A stretch of DNA of 64,000 nt from Bacteroidota bacterium (GCA_016708845.1 JADJFB010000016.1:62001-126000), one strand, 5' to 3'. Numbered from the stretch's first letter, positions 53,915-63,419 are shown. Made by a program: numbers and translations. Notes: a model not told the origin generated them from the sequence alone.

Positions 53915-54808
53915 TTACTTGTTATTCAAAGCTTCTTCTATTTGGGTTTGATAAACTTCATCAAATAGTTCTGCATATATATCTTGCTGTTTGTAGCCAA
54001 GTTTAATATCTGTTAAAGATTTCTCTATATATTTCTTACTAAGCTCAACTTTGTTCAATTGCTTATAAAGCAATCCTAAATAAAAATTAGCTTCAATAGG
54101 AAATTGAGATTGTTTGATGGCTTTTTTATAATAGGTTTCTGCTTTCTTTAATTCATTTAATTTTTCATAGTTACGTGCTATATAAAAATAAATATAGGTG
54201 TTACAGTTTTTTTGTCCGAAATGACTCACTTCAAATTTTTCGTTTAATTCAAATTCTTTTATCGCATTTTGGTATTGTCCTAATTGGTAATAACAAAGTC
54301 CTTTTAAAAAATGAATATTTTCTCCAACAGGTGCATCTACATCTTGTGGTGTTAAATTGTCGTAATGGTTTAAGTGCTTTAAAGATTTTTCATAATCTCT
54401 ATAATAATACAATAATACCCAGCCGTAATAGCCTTCCATTTCTTTAGCATTAATGGCTAAACTTTTTTCAAGTGCTTGTATAGCTTCTGCATAGTTTCCG
54501 TGTTTGGTATTTTGAACCGAGTAGGCGTGCCAGTCGCCCGCAGTGACGCTATCGTTTTTTGCAATACAGAGATTCATTAATTCATTTCCACATTGATCAT
54601 CTCCGTGATAAGAAATATAAGTTCCCATTTCTAAAATTTGCTTTTTAGTAAAATGTTTTTCTTCTAAGTATTTTAAAATTTCTTGAGCTTTGATGGGTTT
54701 ATGACAACGCTCTAATTTATAAGCTAAAGTCAATGAGTCGTTTTGAGCTTTAGTATTAAAGCAGCACAACACGCATAAGATCAAACAACTATTTAGGAAG
54801 TATTTCAA
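53915..54808 (-). CDS. Exported TPR protein
   Basis: 297 residues from TTG 54808 (signal peptide KYFLNSCLILCVLCCFNTKAQ). No ATG is available in frame upstream, and the start lies inside the end of the preceding gene, so translational coupling is likely. TPR-like units include YAEAIQALEKSLAINAKEMEGY, KGLCYYQLGQYQNAIKEFEL, IARNYEKLNELKKAETYYKKA and LGLLYKQLNKVELSKKYIEKS. Probably a periplasmic binding protein of unknown partner. Confidence 0.78.
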   Translation of the reverse strand: MKYFLNSCLILCVLCCFNTKAQNDSLTLAYKLERCHKPIKAQEILKYLEEKHFTKKQILEMGTYISYHGDDQCGNELMNLCIAKNDSVTAGDWHAYSVQNTKHGNYAEAIQALEKSLAINAKEMEGYYGWVLLYYYRDYEKSLKHLNHYDNLTPQDVDAPVGENIHFLKGLCYYQLGQYQNAIKEFELNEKFEVSHFGQKNCNTYIYFYIARNYEKLNELKKAETYYKKAIKQSQFPIEANFYLGLLYKQLNKVELSKKYIEKSLTDIKLGYKQQDIYAELFDEVYQTQIEEALNNK

Positions 54809-55216
54809 TGAGTTTACCGTTATTAAATCTAAATGAATAAAATTTGCGAGAATTAATTGGATTCCGTTGCTCGTCTAATTGAGGGTTCCACGGGGAAGTT
54901 TGTTTTACTGCTTGCAGTATTTGCGAACATAGTAATTCAATATCTTTTGTAATAAGTAATGGCTGATAATTTAAATTACATAATTGAGTTTTATAAAAAT
55001 CAGTTTCTCCCTTATAATTGATGAAAAAGTTAACGGTAATAATTCCATTAAATGTTGTTTGAGCCGTAATGGCTTTATGAAACTCTTTTTTACAGTATAA
55101 AAATCTTTGCCATTACTTGGCGAAGTGGGATGGTAATATGGGAAAATAGGCTTGTTGCCAAAAAAACTACAACTATCCGTTTGGGAAAAAGAAATTATGT
55201 GAATACCCAAAAACAA
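54789..55216 (-). CDS. TonB C-terminal-like exported protein, frameshifted
   Basis: The first frame (TTG 55216 at the earliest; signal-like LLFLGIHIISFSQ) reads SCSFFGNKPIFPYYHPTSPSNGKDFYTVKK and then goes out of frame. Adding one A to the minus-strand run of A near 55086-55091 restores KEFHKAITAQTTFNGIITVNFFINYKGE..., SQILQAVKQTSPWNPQLDEQ and SFRFNNGKLIEILPK, stop at 54789. Strand-loop spacing with a late PWNP resembles the TonB C-terminal fold. The corrected length is about 142 residues. It overlaps the TPR gene start by about 20 bp. Confidence 0.62.
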
Positions 55217-55255
55217 TAAAATAATCCTTACTTTAGAGGAAGAAGAATTAAATAA

Positions 55256-56851
55256 CTATTTTTTTGTTGACAGATAATTTTCAAATGTATTTAAATCCAT
55301 CGCATTTAAACAGTTATCTTTTGTTAAAAGCCCTTTACGAGCCACATAAGCTCCATAACGCATATCATGGTAGCCCTTTAATTGATGAGCATCTGGATTA
55401 ATAGAAATCATCACGCCTTTTTCTAAACAATAAGGTATCCAACGCCAATCAATATCTAAACGATAAGGATGTGCGTTTAATTCAATTACTACTTTATTGG
55501 CTGCGCACGCATCAATTATTTTTTTGTGATCAATAGGATAACCTGGTCTACCTAATAGTAAACGCCCGGTTGGGTGACCTAAAATAGTAGTGTAAGGATT
55601 TTCAATGGCTTTTATTAAACGAGTCGTTGCTTTATCTTCGTCCATTTTTAAATTGGCATGAACTGAAGCAACAATGAAGTCAAATGTTTTTAAGATATCT
55701 TCTTCATAATCTAAATCTCCGTTTCCTAAAATATCACTTTCAATTCCTTTAAATATTTTAAATGGAAATAATTGTTTGTTGAGTTTTTCTATTTCTTGTT
55801 GTTGTAACAAAACCGTTTCTACTTTTAATCCACCGGCATAACTTGCAGTTTTTGAGTGATCACATATTCCTAAATACTGATAACCTAATTGTTTGCAATA
55901 CACAGCCATTTCTTCTAAGGTGTTCATTCCATCACTATAAGTAGAGTGATTGTGTAAAATGCCTTTTAAGTCGCTAAGTTCAACTAATTTAGGTAGCTGA
56001 TTATTTTTTGCTTTTTCTAATTCAAATAATCCTTCACGCAACTCAGGTTCGCAGTATTGAATACTTAAATTTGAATAAATAGATTCTTCGTTATCGTATT
56101 TTTTGGTGGCTAATGCTTTAAAGTTAATGCCTTCTAAATGTTCTTTAGTTGAAGAGGTTTCTACTAGCTTTCTGTAAAATACATTTGAGTTACATTGTAT
56201 AAAATTTAGCGGAATAGTTTCAGAAATAAATTCATCTAAATCAACACTTTCATCTCCAACCAAAATATCTATTTCTTCAATGACTTCGCAATGGCGATAC
56301 ATGGCGCCTGTAAAGCTCACAAAATCGGTTTGTTGTTTAATAGCATCAATAATTGGCTGTCCAATTTTTTCGGCATAAGCAAAATGAAACCAGCCAGTGT
56401 TTTTAATTTTAAATTCAATGTTTTGAATAATGGTATTTTGGGTTTTTGCTCCAAATCCTTTTAATTCTAGTAATCGGTTTTCGTGACAAGCATATAGCAA
56501 ATCAGTAACACTTTCTAATTCTAACTCTTGCCATAACTGACGCACTTTTTTTGGTCCCAATCCTTTAATGCCCAACATCTCTATTACTCCAGCAGGAGTT
56601 TTAGATATTAAGTCTTGCAATTCTTTACTGGTGCCAGTAGTATTAAATTCAATAATTTTTTCAGCTAAACTTTTGCCAATGCCTTCTAATTGTGTTAGTT
56701 CTTCAACAGTTGGCGCACTTAAATCAATGCGAGTTTTACTTAATTTGTAAGCCGCACTATTAATTGATTTTATTTTAAATGGATTTTCATCATGCAGCTC
56801 CATTAATTTGGCGGTGATTTCTAAAGCGTCTGCTATATCTTCGGTTGTCAT
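55256..56851 (-). CDS. polX: PolX-type protein (family X polymerase domain plus PHP phosphoesterase)
   Basis: 531 residues against about 570 in Bacillus PolX. Helix-hairpin-helix segments are at the N-terminus (LTQLEGIGKSLAEKIIEFN, LGIKGLGPKKVRQLW, LLELKGFGAKTQNTI). The nucleotidyltransferase core is altered: the usual DxD motif reads EEIDILVGDE, and the GSxRR element reads TGAMYRHCE. The C-terminal PHP domain is well kept (ILHNHSTYSDG, LGICDHSKTASYAGG, KGIESDIL, VHANL, LGHPTGRLL, INPDAHQ). I infer the phosphoesterase/exonuclease side is active and polymerase activity is questionable. Confidence 0.88.
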   Translation of the reverse strand: MTTEDIADALEITAKLMELHDENPFKIKSINSAAYKLSKTRIDLSAPTVEELTQLEGIGKSLAEKIIEFNTTGTSKELQDLISKTPAGVIEMLGIKGLGPKKVRQLWQELELESVTDLLYACHENRLLELKGFGAKTQNTIIQNIEFKIKNTGWFHFAYAEKIGQPIIDAIKQQTDFVSFTGAMYRHCEVIEEIDILVGDESVDLDEFISETIPLNFIQCNSNVFYRKLVETSSTKEHLEGINFKALATKKYDNEESIYSNLSIQYCEPELREGLFELEKAKNNQLPKLVELSDLKGILHNHSTYSDGMNTLEEMAVYCKQLGYQYLGICDHSKTASYAGGLKVETVLLQQQEIEKLNKQLFPFKIFKGIESDILGNGDLDYEEDILKTFDFIVASVHANLKMDEDKATTRLIKAIENPYTTILGHPTGRLLLGRPGYPIDHKKIIDACAANKVVIELNAHPYRLDIDWRWIPYCLEKGVMISINPDAHQLKGYHDMRYGAYVARKGLLTKDNCLNAMDLNTFENYLSTKK

Positions 56852-56929
56852 GATACGTGATTTTATTTGTTTTTAATTGGCATATCGAATACGCCATGGT
56901 CTTATTAATTAAAATGGCGCATGGCTATT

Positions 56930-57598
56930 TCATAAATACAATTCAGCAAATTTTAAATCGTAAGGATTAGTGATTTTTATATTTTCAAAATTTCCTTCTA
57001 CTAAATGAATGGTTTCATCCATACCTTCTAATACAGTTGCATCGTCTGTGAAAAACGGAGAGTAATCTTGTTCAAAGGCTTCTTTAATTTTTGATACTAA
57101 AAAACATTGAGGTGTTTGTACAATTTTATAATCATCGCGACTAACCGCTTTATTGATGCCGTTGGTTACCATTCTCAAACTTTCGTTAATAGGTGAAATA
57201 GGAATAGCATTTCCTTTTTGAGCAGCTGTTTCAAAACAACGTTTAATGGTTTCTACACTTACAAAAGGTCTTGCAGCATCATGAATTCCAACAACATCAT
57301 TTTTATTGGTAATTGTATTCAATCCATTTTTTACAGAATGAAAACGGGTTTCTCCTCCAACAACAATTTGAATGTTTTTATCAGGAAAATATTCAGCTAA
57401 CATAAAATTAGCATCAGTCATATAATCTTTATGAACACAAACAATCACGTTGATGAATTCATCAAACTCTATAAATTTTTCGATGGTATGAATTAGAATT
57501 GGCTTTCCTTTTATTTCAATAAATTGTTTTGGAACGGTTGATTGCATTCTGGAGCCTGTTCCGCCTGCAACGATGATAACGTTATATTGTGAATTCAT
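56930..57598 (-). CDS. ispD: 2-C-methyl-D-erythritol 4-phosphate cytidylyltransferase
   Basis: Start at ATG 57598, one base after the preceding stop; the frame extends to 57622 but those eight residues lie in the upstream gene. The 222-residue protein has VIIVAGGTGSRMQSTVPKQF, GKPILIHTIEKF, VVGGETRFHSVKNGL, HDAARPFVS and TDDATVLE, all standard for IspD. It makes CDP-methylerythritol in the MEP isoprenoid pathway, which feeds prenyl donors for enzymes such as the UbiA protein here. Confidence 0.94.
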   Translation of the reverse strand: MNSQYNVIIVAGGTGSRMQSTVPKQFIEIKGKPILIHTIEKFIEFDEFINVIVCVHKDYMTDANFMLAEYFPDKNIQIVVGGETRFHSVKNGLNTITNKNDVVGIHDAARPFVSVETIKRCFETAAQKGNAIPISPINESLRMVTNGINKAVSRDDYKIVQTPQCFLVSKIKEAFEQDYSPFFTDDATVLEGMDETIHLVEGNFENIKITNPYDLKFAELYL

Positions 57599-57599
57599 G

Positions 57600-58565
57600 T
57601 TAATAGTTTTTAATACGTTCAATACAATTATCTATCGCTTTGTATGCTTTACTAAAGAACTGAAAGCGTTGTTTCTCTGCAATGCTACTAATTAAGGTCG
57701 ATTTTTTAATAAGGTTTTTCATCCAATGTTCAATCTCTTCACAAAATTGATTATTACTTGTGGTTAACGAATTCATAGTATTGAAAGAGATATATGAAAT
57801 AGCAGACCCAGCAACGGTAACATGAATGCAGTTTGTTCCAATAACTAAATCGCTATTATATAAATTAAAAGAACAGTTTTTTGTTTTATTTTCCTCTTCA
57901 GCATATTGATTAATTGCTTGAGCCATTTTTTTTAATTCTTGTAAAACTAAAATAGCGTCTTCTTTTTCTTTAAAGGCTCCCGATTCAAAATAATATTCTA
58001 TTTGTTTAATAGTTGTGGTGATGGTTTCATCGGTCCAAATTTCGGTACTAGGAATTTTTAGGTAAGTTTTATGAATTTTATCTGTTATTTCTAATTGCTT
58101 TTCAGAAATCACCTCCCAATCAAATTTTTTGGTTTGATAAGCTGGTATATTTAAAACAGAACGTTGCCAGTAAAATAATTTAAAAGCGGCTAATTCTTTT
58201 GAGAAGAAAGAATGAAAAATAGGAATCTCCTCTGCCGCATAGATAATTTTTGCATCTTCTGATTTTTGCAAACGCTCTAATTGCATTAGTAATCCAGTTA
58301 AGTAATTATCAAAGTTTTCTTCAGAGTCGGTTAACTTAATATAATTACAAGTTACTGAATCGCCTTTGTTTGATAAAACCGAATCTATGGATATGCGGTA
58401 ATGCTTACATATTTTATAAGTTTCATCTAAACTTAATTCGGTTTCGTTACGCAAACGGCGGTAAGCGCTATCGTTACTTATTTTTAATAAATCGGCAATA
58501 TCATCAACCAGCGACACATTTGCTGGAACAACCTGTTTTAAGTGTTTAATAAACACTTCTTGCAT
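57600..58565 (-). CDS. HTH-domain protein (putative DNA-binding regulator)
   Basis: 321 residues. The first 65 (VSLVDDIADLLKISNDSAYRRLRNE, SLDETYKICKHYRISIDSVL) resemble an XRE-like helix-turn-helix. The remaining 250 residues are helix-rich with no domain I know, and no membrane segment. This layout is common in orphan Bacteroidota regulators. It lies one base before ispD and is cotranscribed with it, but a regulatory link is not implied. Confidence 0.7.
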   Translation of the reverse strand: MQEVFIKHLKQVVPANVSLVDDIADLLKISNDSAYRRLRNETELSLDETYKICKHYRISIDSVLSNKGDSVTCNYIKLTDSEENFDNYLTGLLMQLERLQKSEDAKIIYAAEEIPIFHSFFSKELAAFKLFYWQRSVLNIPAYQTKKFDWEVISEKQLEITDKIHKTYLKIPSTEIWTDETITTTIKQIEYYFESGAFKEKEDAILVLQELKKMAQAINQYAEEENKTKNCSFNLYNSDLVIGTNCIHVTVAGSAISYISFNTMNSLTTSNNQFCEEIEHWMKNLIKKSTLISSIAEKQRFQFFSKAYKAIDNCIERIKNY

Positions 58566-58823
58566 TTCAAAAGATGTATCTGATGCGGTTTTTTAGCAGC
58601 CATAATGTTGTATTATATACTAATAAAGATATTAAGTATTTGCGAAAAATGCAAATCTCAATCTTGGATTATGAAATTTTGCAAATAAATCAAATTTTGG
58701 AGCTTTTAAAGCTTCCCATTTTACTGTTTTCTGCAATTAAGCAGCGCCATGGTCTGTAAAGCCGTTTCAATAGCGCTTGGCATCCACCTAATTTTGACCT
58801 ATAAATTATTAATCAAAATCAAC

Positions 58824-59621
58824 ATGGAAGCTTTAAATACTATCGAAAAAATTACTCTATTGGTTAGTACAAGTATTGTTTGTTTAGCTAACCTTTTTGT
58901 ATTAATTGAAAGAACAAAAAAATCAGAAAAACATGCATTTCATACAATTATTCAAAAACTATTAGGGTTAAAAAATACATTTTTTATTTTCTGTTTAATT
59001 GTTATCACGAGTTCATGTTCGAGTGGTAAATTTTTGAATAGAAAATATACTATGGGAAGATTTACTGAAAATGTAAAATCATTAAAACATAATACGATTT
59101 ATGTGGATACAACAAAAAGCTATGCCTATGTATCTAATCGAATAGAATTGAAAAAATCATCGATTAGTTTAAATAACATTCCTGATAAAGAAATTATTAA
59201 TCAAAAAGTTGAATCGATTATTAAAAAGGATAGCATTATTATCATTAGAAAACCCGGACGAGATAAAAAAACAGTTATTAAAAATGGATTGAAAAATGAT
59301 ACAATTTACATGAATAAAAATCTACAAGTGATCCCAAAAAATAAATCTTCGTTTAAAGTCAAAGATCCTGTAGTTGTTAAAGAAAATGAATTGAAAATAA
59401 TTAAAAGTATGTCAAAGTTGTGCTTATGGTTTTCAGTAATTCCTTTTTGCGGTATTATTTTTTCAAGAATAACATTGAAGAAGATTAAAAATTACAAGAA
59501 GAAGTTTCCTCAAGAAAACACCAAAGTTTATAGCCGAAGAGTAAACTTAGCAATAGCTATATCCATAATCACATTACTTATAGGTATTTCTCTTATCTTA
59601 TATGGTGTCTTCTATATATGA
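58824..59621 (+). CDS. Membrane protein with internal lipobox-like Cys, unknown
   Basis: I start at ATG 58824 (MEALNTIEKITLLVSTSIVC); the frame extends to 58749 without good support. The 265-residue protein has N-terminal hydrophobic segments (10-26, 50-66) and the sequence ITSSCSSGKFLNRKYTMGRF, which looks like the lipobox and KYTxGxF start of flavobacterial lipoproteins. The middle is Lys/Ile/Ser-rich (DSIIIIRKPGRDKK). Two C-terminal membrane segments (about 195-212 and 240-262) resemble DUF4190-like tails. Function unknown. Confidence 0.6.
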   Translation: MEALNTIEKITLLVSTSIVCLANLFVLIERTKKSEKHAFHTIIQKLLGLKNTFFIFCLIVITSSCSSGKFLNRKYTMGRFTENVKSLKHNTIYVDTTKSYAYVSNRIELKKSSISLNNIPDKEIINQKVESIIKKDSIIIIRKPGRDKKTVIKNGLKNDTIYMNKNLQVIPKNKSSFKVKDPVVVKENELKIIKSMSKLCLWFSVIPFCGIIFSRITLKKIKNYKKKFPQENTKVYSRRVNLAIAISIITLLIGISLILYGVFYI

Positions 59622-59683
59622 GCACAACTATGACAGCTATTTACTAATAACGCATTAACATTTACCATAAAATTAAACAACCC

Positions 59684-59851
59684 ATGAAACCAAAAACTCT
59701 AAAAAAAGCAATTCACATCGCACTATTTTGCCTGATGTTAATAGCAACCGTTATTATTACCAATAGCACTGTAAAAAATATTAAACAGTTGTATGGTTCC
59801 GAAAAAGCTAACTACACAGCTATGACATGTTTTTCGGACTTAATTTATTAA
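59684..59851 (+). CDS. Small single-pass membrane protein, 55 residues
   Basis: ATG at 59684 gives 55 residues with a basic start (MKPKTLKKAIHI), one membrane segment (about 12-28, LFCLMLIATVIITN) and a polar tail ending FSDLIY. The gap between flanking genes would otherwise be empty. It ends 19 bp before the next gene. Coding by composition only; no homologue is known to me. Confidence 0.45.
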   Translation: MKPKTLKKAIHIALFCLMLIATVIITNSTVKNIKQLYGSEKANYTAMTCFSDLIY

Positions 59852-59870
59852 TCACTAAAAAAATAGTACT

Positions 59871-61001
59871 ATGAAAACAACTTTTAAATCAATCGTTTTA
59901 TTTGGAGCAGCCTGTTTGTATATAAATTCAAGTGTAGCTCAAGATGTGAAAAAAGAAAAACAAACCTTAACTATTTTGTCTATTGATATAAATGGTTTAA
60001 AAAGTGATCCACAGCAAATGGGTAACTTGGTAAGAACAGAATTGGAAAAGCTCGACACCTTTGAAGTCATGGACAGATATGACGTGGCCTATATGGTCGA
60101 AAAAAATAAACTAAGCATTAATAACTGTTACGGTAAATTATGTTTAACCGAAATTGGGGAAACGATTCATGCTGACAAAATGTTGAGTGGTAGTATTGAG
60201 TTATATCCAAAATCAATTATTTACACCTTACGTTTAATTGATGTAAAAACGAAATCTATTGAAAAGACAACGGTAATGGAGTTTTTAAATTTACCCGAAG
60301 AATTGCAAGCATTTACTAATGTAACAGTTCGCACCATGTTTAATAAATCGGTTGATCAAAACTTGTTAGCAAAACTAACACAGCGTAATGGTTTTGATAA
60401 CGCGTTAAATAATCCAAAAAAAGATCGACTAAGATTAGACGGGCCTCGATTAGGCTTTGTAACATTTACAGGAAATACAGCAAATATATTGCAAGCCGAT
60501 AAATCGGTTGGTGGTTTTGAGGCCTTTCCCATGATGTTTCAATTTGGATATCAGTTCGAGAAACAATATTTGAATGAAGGAAAAGTACAAGCTTTGTTTG
60601 AGTTTGTGCCGATGATTACGGGTGTTGATCAAGGTTATTTTATTCTAGGGTTTTCTTTACTGCATGGTTTAAGAAGTAACATTAACGGTTGGGAATTTGC
60701 ACTGGGGCCAACTATTAATTTATCGCCAAAATCTCGTGGTTATTATGATACAACGAATACCTGGCGTAGAGAACAGGAATGGACAAATAATCCTGAAAAT
60801 GAAGGCGTAAAAAATCCATTTACCGTAAAAGAACGATTAGATAGTAGAGGCGACTATGCCATTCAAACCGGATTTGTATTAGCATTTGGTCGAACTTTTA
60901 AATCTGGGAAATTAAACTTGCCGGTAAACATATATGTTATTCCTAGTAAGGATGGATTTAGAATAGGAGCTTCATTGGAGTTTAATGCGAAAAACAAATA
61001 A
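59871..61001 (+). CDS. Exported protein with CsgG/TolB-like N-terminal domain
   Basis: 376 residues with a signal peptide (ACLYINSSVAQ). Residues 30-150 (LTILSIDINGLKSDPQQMGNLVRTELEK, FEVMDRYDVAYMVE, LTEIGETIHADKMLSGSIELYP) resemble the domain shared by CsgG- and TolB/FlgO-type proteins that computes a lipoprotein-associated ligand site. The C-terminal 200 residues are beta-rich (PRLGFVTFTGNTANI, QFGYQFEKQYL, RIGASLEFNAK), like an outer-membrane beta-structure. Role unknown. Confidence 0.68.
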   Translation: MKTTFKSIVLFGAACLYINSSVAQDVKKEKQTLTILSIDINGLKSDPQQMGNLVRTELEKLDTFEVMDRYDVAYMVEKNKLSINNCYGKLCLTEIGETIHADKMLSGSIELYPKSIIYTLRLIDVKTKSIEKTTVMEFLNLPEELQAFTNVTVRTMFNKSVDQNLLAKLTQRNGFDNALNNPKKDRLRLDGPRLGFVTFTGNTANILQADKSVGGFEAFPMMFQFGYQFEKQYLNEGKVQALFEFVPMITGVDQGYFILGFSLLHGLRSNINGWEFALGPTINLSPKSRGYYDTTNTWRREQEWTNNPENEGVKNPFTVKERLDSRGDYAIQTGFVLAFGRTFKSGKLNLPVNIYVIPSKDGFRIGASLEFNAKNK

Positions 61002-61010
61002 TTTCTGAAT

Positions 61011-61367
61011 ATGTTTTTTATTCTCAAACGACTGGTAATTATTGTTTTCTTGCTAGGAATACTAACTGCGTTTAATTCTTGTTTATATGTTGGCGCTTTA
61101 ATAATGAGTATAGATCAAAAGACAACAGTGGGCGAATGGAAATCAGAAAAATACAAAACCCACATTCAAAAAAGATTAGGCTGGGCTGGCCCACCTTATT
61201 ATAGGTGTAGAGTGAAAATCAAAACATTGGGCGGCATATATTACCGAACAATTATTAAAGAATCGTTTTCACGAGAAGCGTTTGTAACATGTATCATTAA
61301 ATATCCTTTTCGTAAAGACACAATTGCTGTTGACGTGTGCAAAAAGACTACTGTTCTTATTAAATAA
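61011..61367 (+). CDS. Small lipoprotein, unknown
   Basis: 118 residues. The N-terminus LVIIVFLLGILTAFNSCLYV has a lipobox-like NSC. The rest is Lys/Arg-rich with WAGPPYYRCRVKIK and YRTIIKESFSREAF. Begins 9 bp after the preceding gene; its last 40 bp overlap the long frame of the next gene, whose true start is at 61396. Function unknown. Confidence 0.6.
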   Translation: MFFILKRLVIIVFLLGILTAFNSCLYVGALIMSIDQKTTVGEWKSEKYKTHIQKRLGWAGPPYYRCRVKIKTLGGIYYRTIIKESFSREAFVTCIIKYPFRKDTIAVDVCKKTTVLIK

Positions 61368-61395
61368 TACAATTTTTAAACTCTCTTTAAAAATC

Positions 61396-62007
61396 ATGAA
61401 AACAAAAATCTTACATAAAATCCCACATGCATTACTTTACTCGCGTTTAGTAGTTGCTATTTTAATTATTATAAGTTCATTCACAGCTGTTTCTCCTACA
61501 ATTATTGTAGCGTTAAGTATTTATGCAATTTTAAGCGATGTGTTTGATGGAATTATTGCTCGTCAATTAAAAATCTCAACTATTGAGATGAGACAATTGG
61601 ATACAAAAATTGATACCGTGTTTTGGTTTAGTTGTTTATTTTATATCTGTATCACACAATCTCATTTTTTAAAAATACATTTGCTTAAAATTTCTATCTT
61701 AGTTTTTTCTGAATTATTTATTATTGCCTTTGGTTTTTTGAAATTTGAAGAACGCATTTCTTATCATACTATTTTTTCAAAATTTTGGGCATTGCTTCTT
61801 TTATGGTTTTTTATCGACTTAATTTTAAATAATGCAAGCCATTATAGTTTTATCATCTCATTTTGGTATGGCATTTTTGTGCAAATGGAGATTTTGCTCA
61901 TCGCTATTATTTTAAAAGACAACCAAACGGATGTTCCAGGCTTTTTAAAAGCCATTAAACTCAGAAAAGGCTTAAAAATTTCAAGAAATCGACTTTTTAA
62001 TGGTTAA
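61396..62007 (+). CDS. CDP-alcohol phosphatidyltransferase family protein
   Basis: I start at 61396 (MKTKILHKIPHALLYSRLVV), avoiding a run-in from 61324 that overlaps the lipoprotein gene. The 203-residue protein has about five membrane segments and the family motif: SDVFDGIIARQLKISTIE then QLDTKIDT (D-x2-D-G-x2-A-R ... D-x3-D). The Gly normally preceding the last Asp pair is Met here. These enzymes make phospholipids from CDP-diacylglycerol or related donors; the acceptor cannot be read. Confidence 0.75.
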   Translation: MKTKILHKIPHALLYSRLVVAILIIISSFTAVSPTIIVALSIYAILSDVFDGIIARQLKISTIEMRQLDTKIDTVFWFSCLFYICITQSHFLKIHLLKISILVFSELFIIAFGFLKFEERISYHTIFSKFWALLLLWFFIDLILNNASHYSFIISFWYGIFVQMEILLIAIILKDNQTDVPGFLKAIKLRKGLKISRNRLFNG

Positions 62008-62078
62008 AACTCCCTTAACTAACAAATTGCTGTTTACAAGTAGCTTCTATAAGTTAAAACTTAACGTTTTTTTTGATT

Positions 62079-62086
62079 TAGTTTTG
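62079..62086 (+). promoter_or_regulatory. -7 element before the barrel-protein gene
   Basis: TAGTTTTG is an exact TAnnTTTG match, 49 bp before the ATG at 62136. I see no clear TTG at -33. Confidence 0.45.
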
Positions 62087-62135
62087 TTTTTATCGAGAAA
62101 ACAACTAATTTAATCGATTATTAAACGATAAATTT

Positions 62136-63410
62136 ATGAATAGAATTTCTACAAAACTATCTTTTTTAGCGATTTGCTTAGTTGTTGCATCCTCTTATTT
62201 TGCCCAATTATCTGTTACAGCGCAAGCTGGCGGCCTAAAATTTTTAGGTGATGTTGGTCAAAAAAATAATGCTAACTTTTTCAGTGATATGCGTTTGGGC
62301 TATAACCTTGGTGTAGAGTATCGTATAGGTAAAGTTTTAGGGATTGGCATCGATGGAATGTATGGAAAACTAGCTGGTACTGATAATGACCAAAGTTCTC
62401 ACTTAAATTTTCAGTCAACTGTAATGGGTGGTGGACTTAATTTATTTGCCTTTTTTGATAAGTTAGGGGAAAAGGAAAAAGATGTTTCTCCATATATTCA
62501 TGCTGGTTTTGGTTATCTAATGTTTGATCCTTACGGAGATTTGAGAGATAAAAACGGAATCATTTATCAATATTGGAACGATGGCTCTATTCGTAATTTA
62601 ACTGAATCTACTGCTAATGATCCCTTATCTGTTTCTCTGAAGAGAGATTATAAATATGAAACTCAGTTAAAAGATTATATAGCAAATTATGCTCGTAACA
62701 CTTTTTATATTCCTGTAGGTTTAGGGGCTAAATTTAAAATGGGATTCCGTGCAAGCTTAAGAGTTGGTGTAACTTACAATATTTGTTTGAGTGATTATAT
62801 CGACAACTATAAAAAAGGTGGTAATGATAGTTGGGCTTCAGCAAATGTAGGACTTAATATTAATTTTGGTAAAAAACCAAAAGATGCTTACAGTAATGTA
62901 GATTTTAAAGCAGTTGATAATTCGGATACAGATGGCGATGGCGTTAAAGACCTAGATGATAAGTGTTTAGGAACTCCTAAAGGAGTAAAAGTAGATGGAA
63001 AAGGTTGTCCTGATGATAAAGATGATGATGGTGTATTTGATTACATGGATAAAGAATTAACCTCTAAAAAAGGTGCAAAAGTAGATGGAAATGGTGTTAC
63101 TATTGATGAGGAGGCACTAGCAAAACGTCAATTAGCTTGGGATAGTTTATCTAGCGAAAGAAGCGAAGGATTTAACAATGCACCTAGTTTATCTTATTTG
63201 AAGGAAATAGAAGAAAAAGCAAAACAAAATCAAGCGCAAACAGGTAAAACATCTAAAATACCAGCTGAGTTTGTTGAAGCAGACTATAATAAAGACGGTA
63301 ATATTTCCGCCGCAGAAATTACAAAAACCATTGATGGGTTCTTTGAAGGAGAAAACTCATTTAATGTTGAGAAGATAAATAAGCTCATCGACTATTTCTT
63401 TGAGCAGTAA
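62136..63410 (+). CDS. Outer-membrane barrel protein with TSP3-like and EF-hand-like calcium motifs
   Basis: 424 residues with a signal peptide (VVASSYFAQ). Residues 25-250 are an eight-stranded OmpA-like barrel by pattern (LGYNLGVEYRIGKVLGIGID, FRASLRVGVTYNICLSDY). A TSP3-type segment follows (DTDGDGVKDLDDKCLGTPKG, DDKDDDGVFDYMDKEL), but no OmpA domain. The C-terminus is EF-hand-like: DYNKDGNISAAEITKTIDGFF. It ends 9 bp before the next gene. Confidence 0.8.
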   Translation: MNRISTKLSFLAICLVVASSYFAQLSVTAQAGGLKFLGDVGQKNNANFFSDMRLGYNLGVEYRIGKVLGIGIDGMYGKLAGTDNDQSSHLNFQSTVMGGGLNLFAFFDKLGEKEKDVSPYIHAGFGYLMFDPYGDLRDKNGIIYQYWNDGSIRNLTESTANDPLSVSLKRDYKYETQLKDYIANYARNTFYIPVGLGAKFKMGFRASLRVGVTYNICLSDYIDNYKKGGNDSWASANVGLNINFGKKPKDAYSNVDFKAVDNSDTDGDGVKDLDDKCLGTPKGVKVDGKGCPDDKDDDGVFDYMDKELTSKKGAKVDGNGVTIDEEALAKRQLAWDSLSSERSEGFNNAPSLSYLKEIEEKAKQNQAQTGKTSKIPAEFVEADYNKDGNISAAEITKTIDGFFEGENSFNVEKINKLIDYFFEQ

Positions 63411-63419
63411 ACTAAGCAT

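Noticed and set aside
58574..58759. 61-codon plus-strand frame between the HTH gene and the 58824 gene
   Set aside because: No signal, motif or packing supports it; the divergent gap more likely holds promoters.
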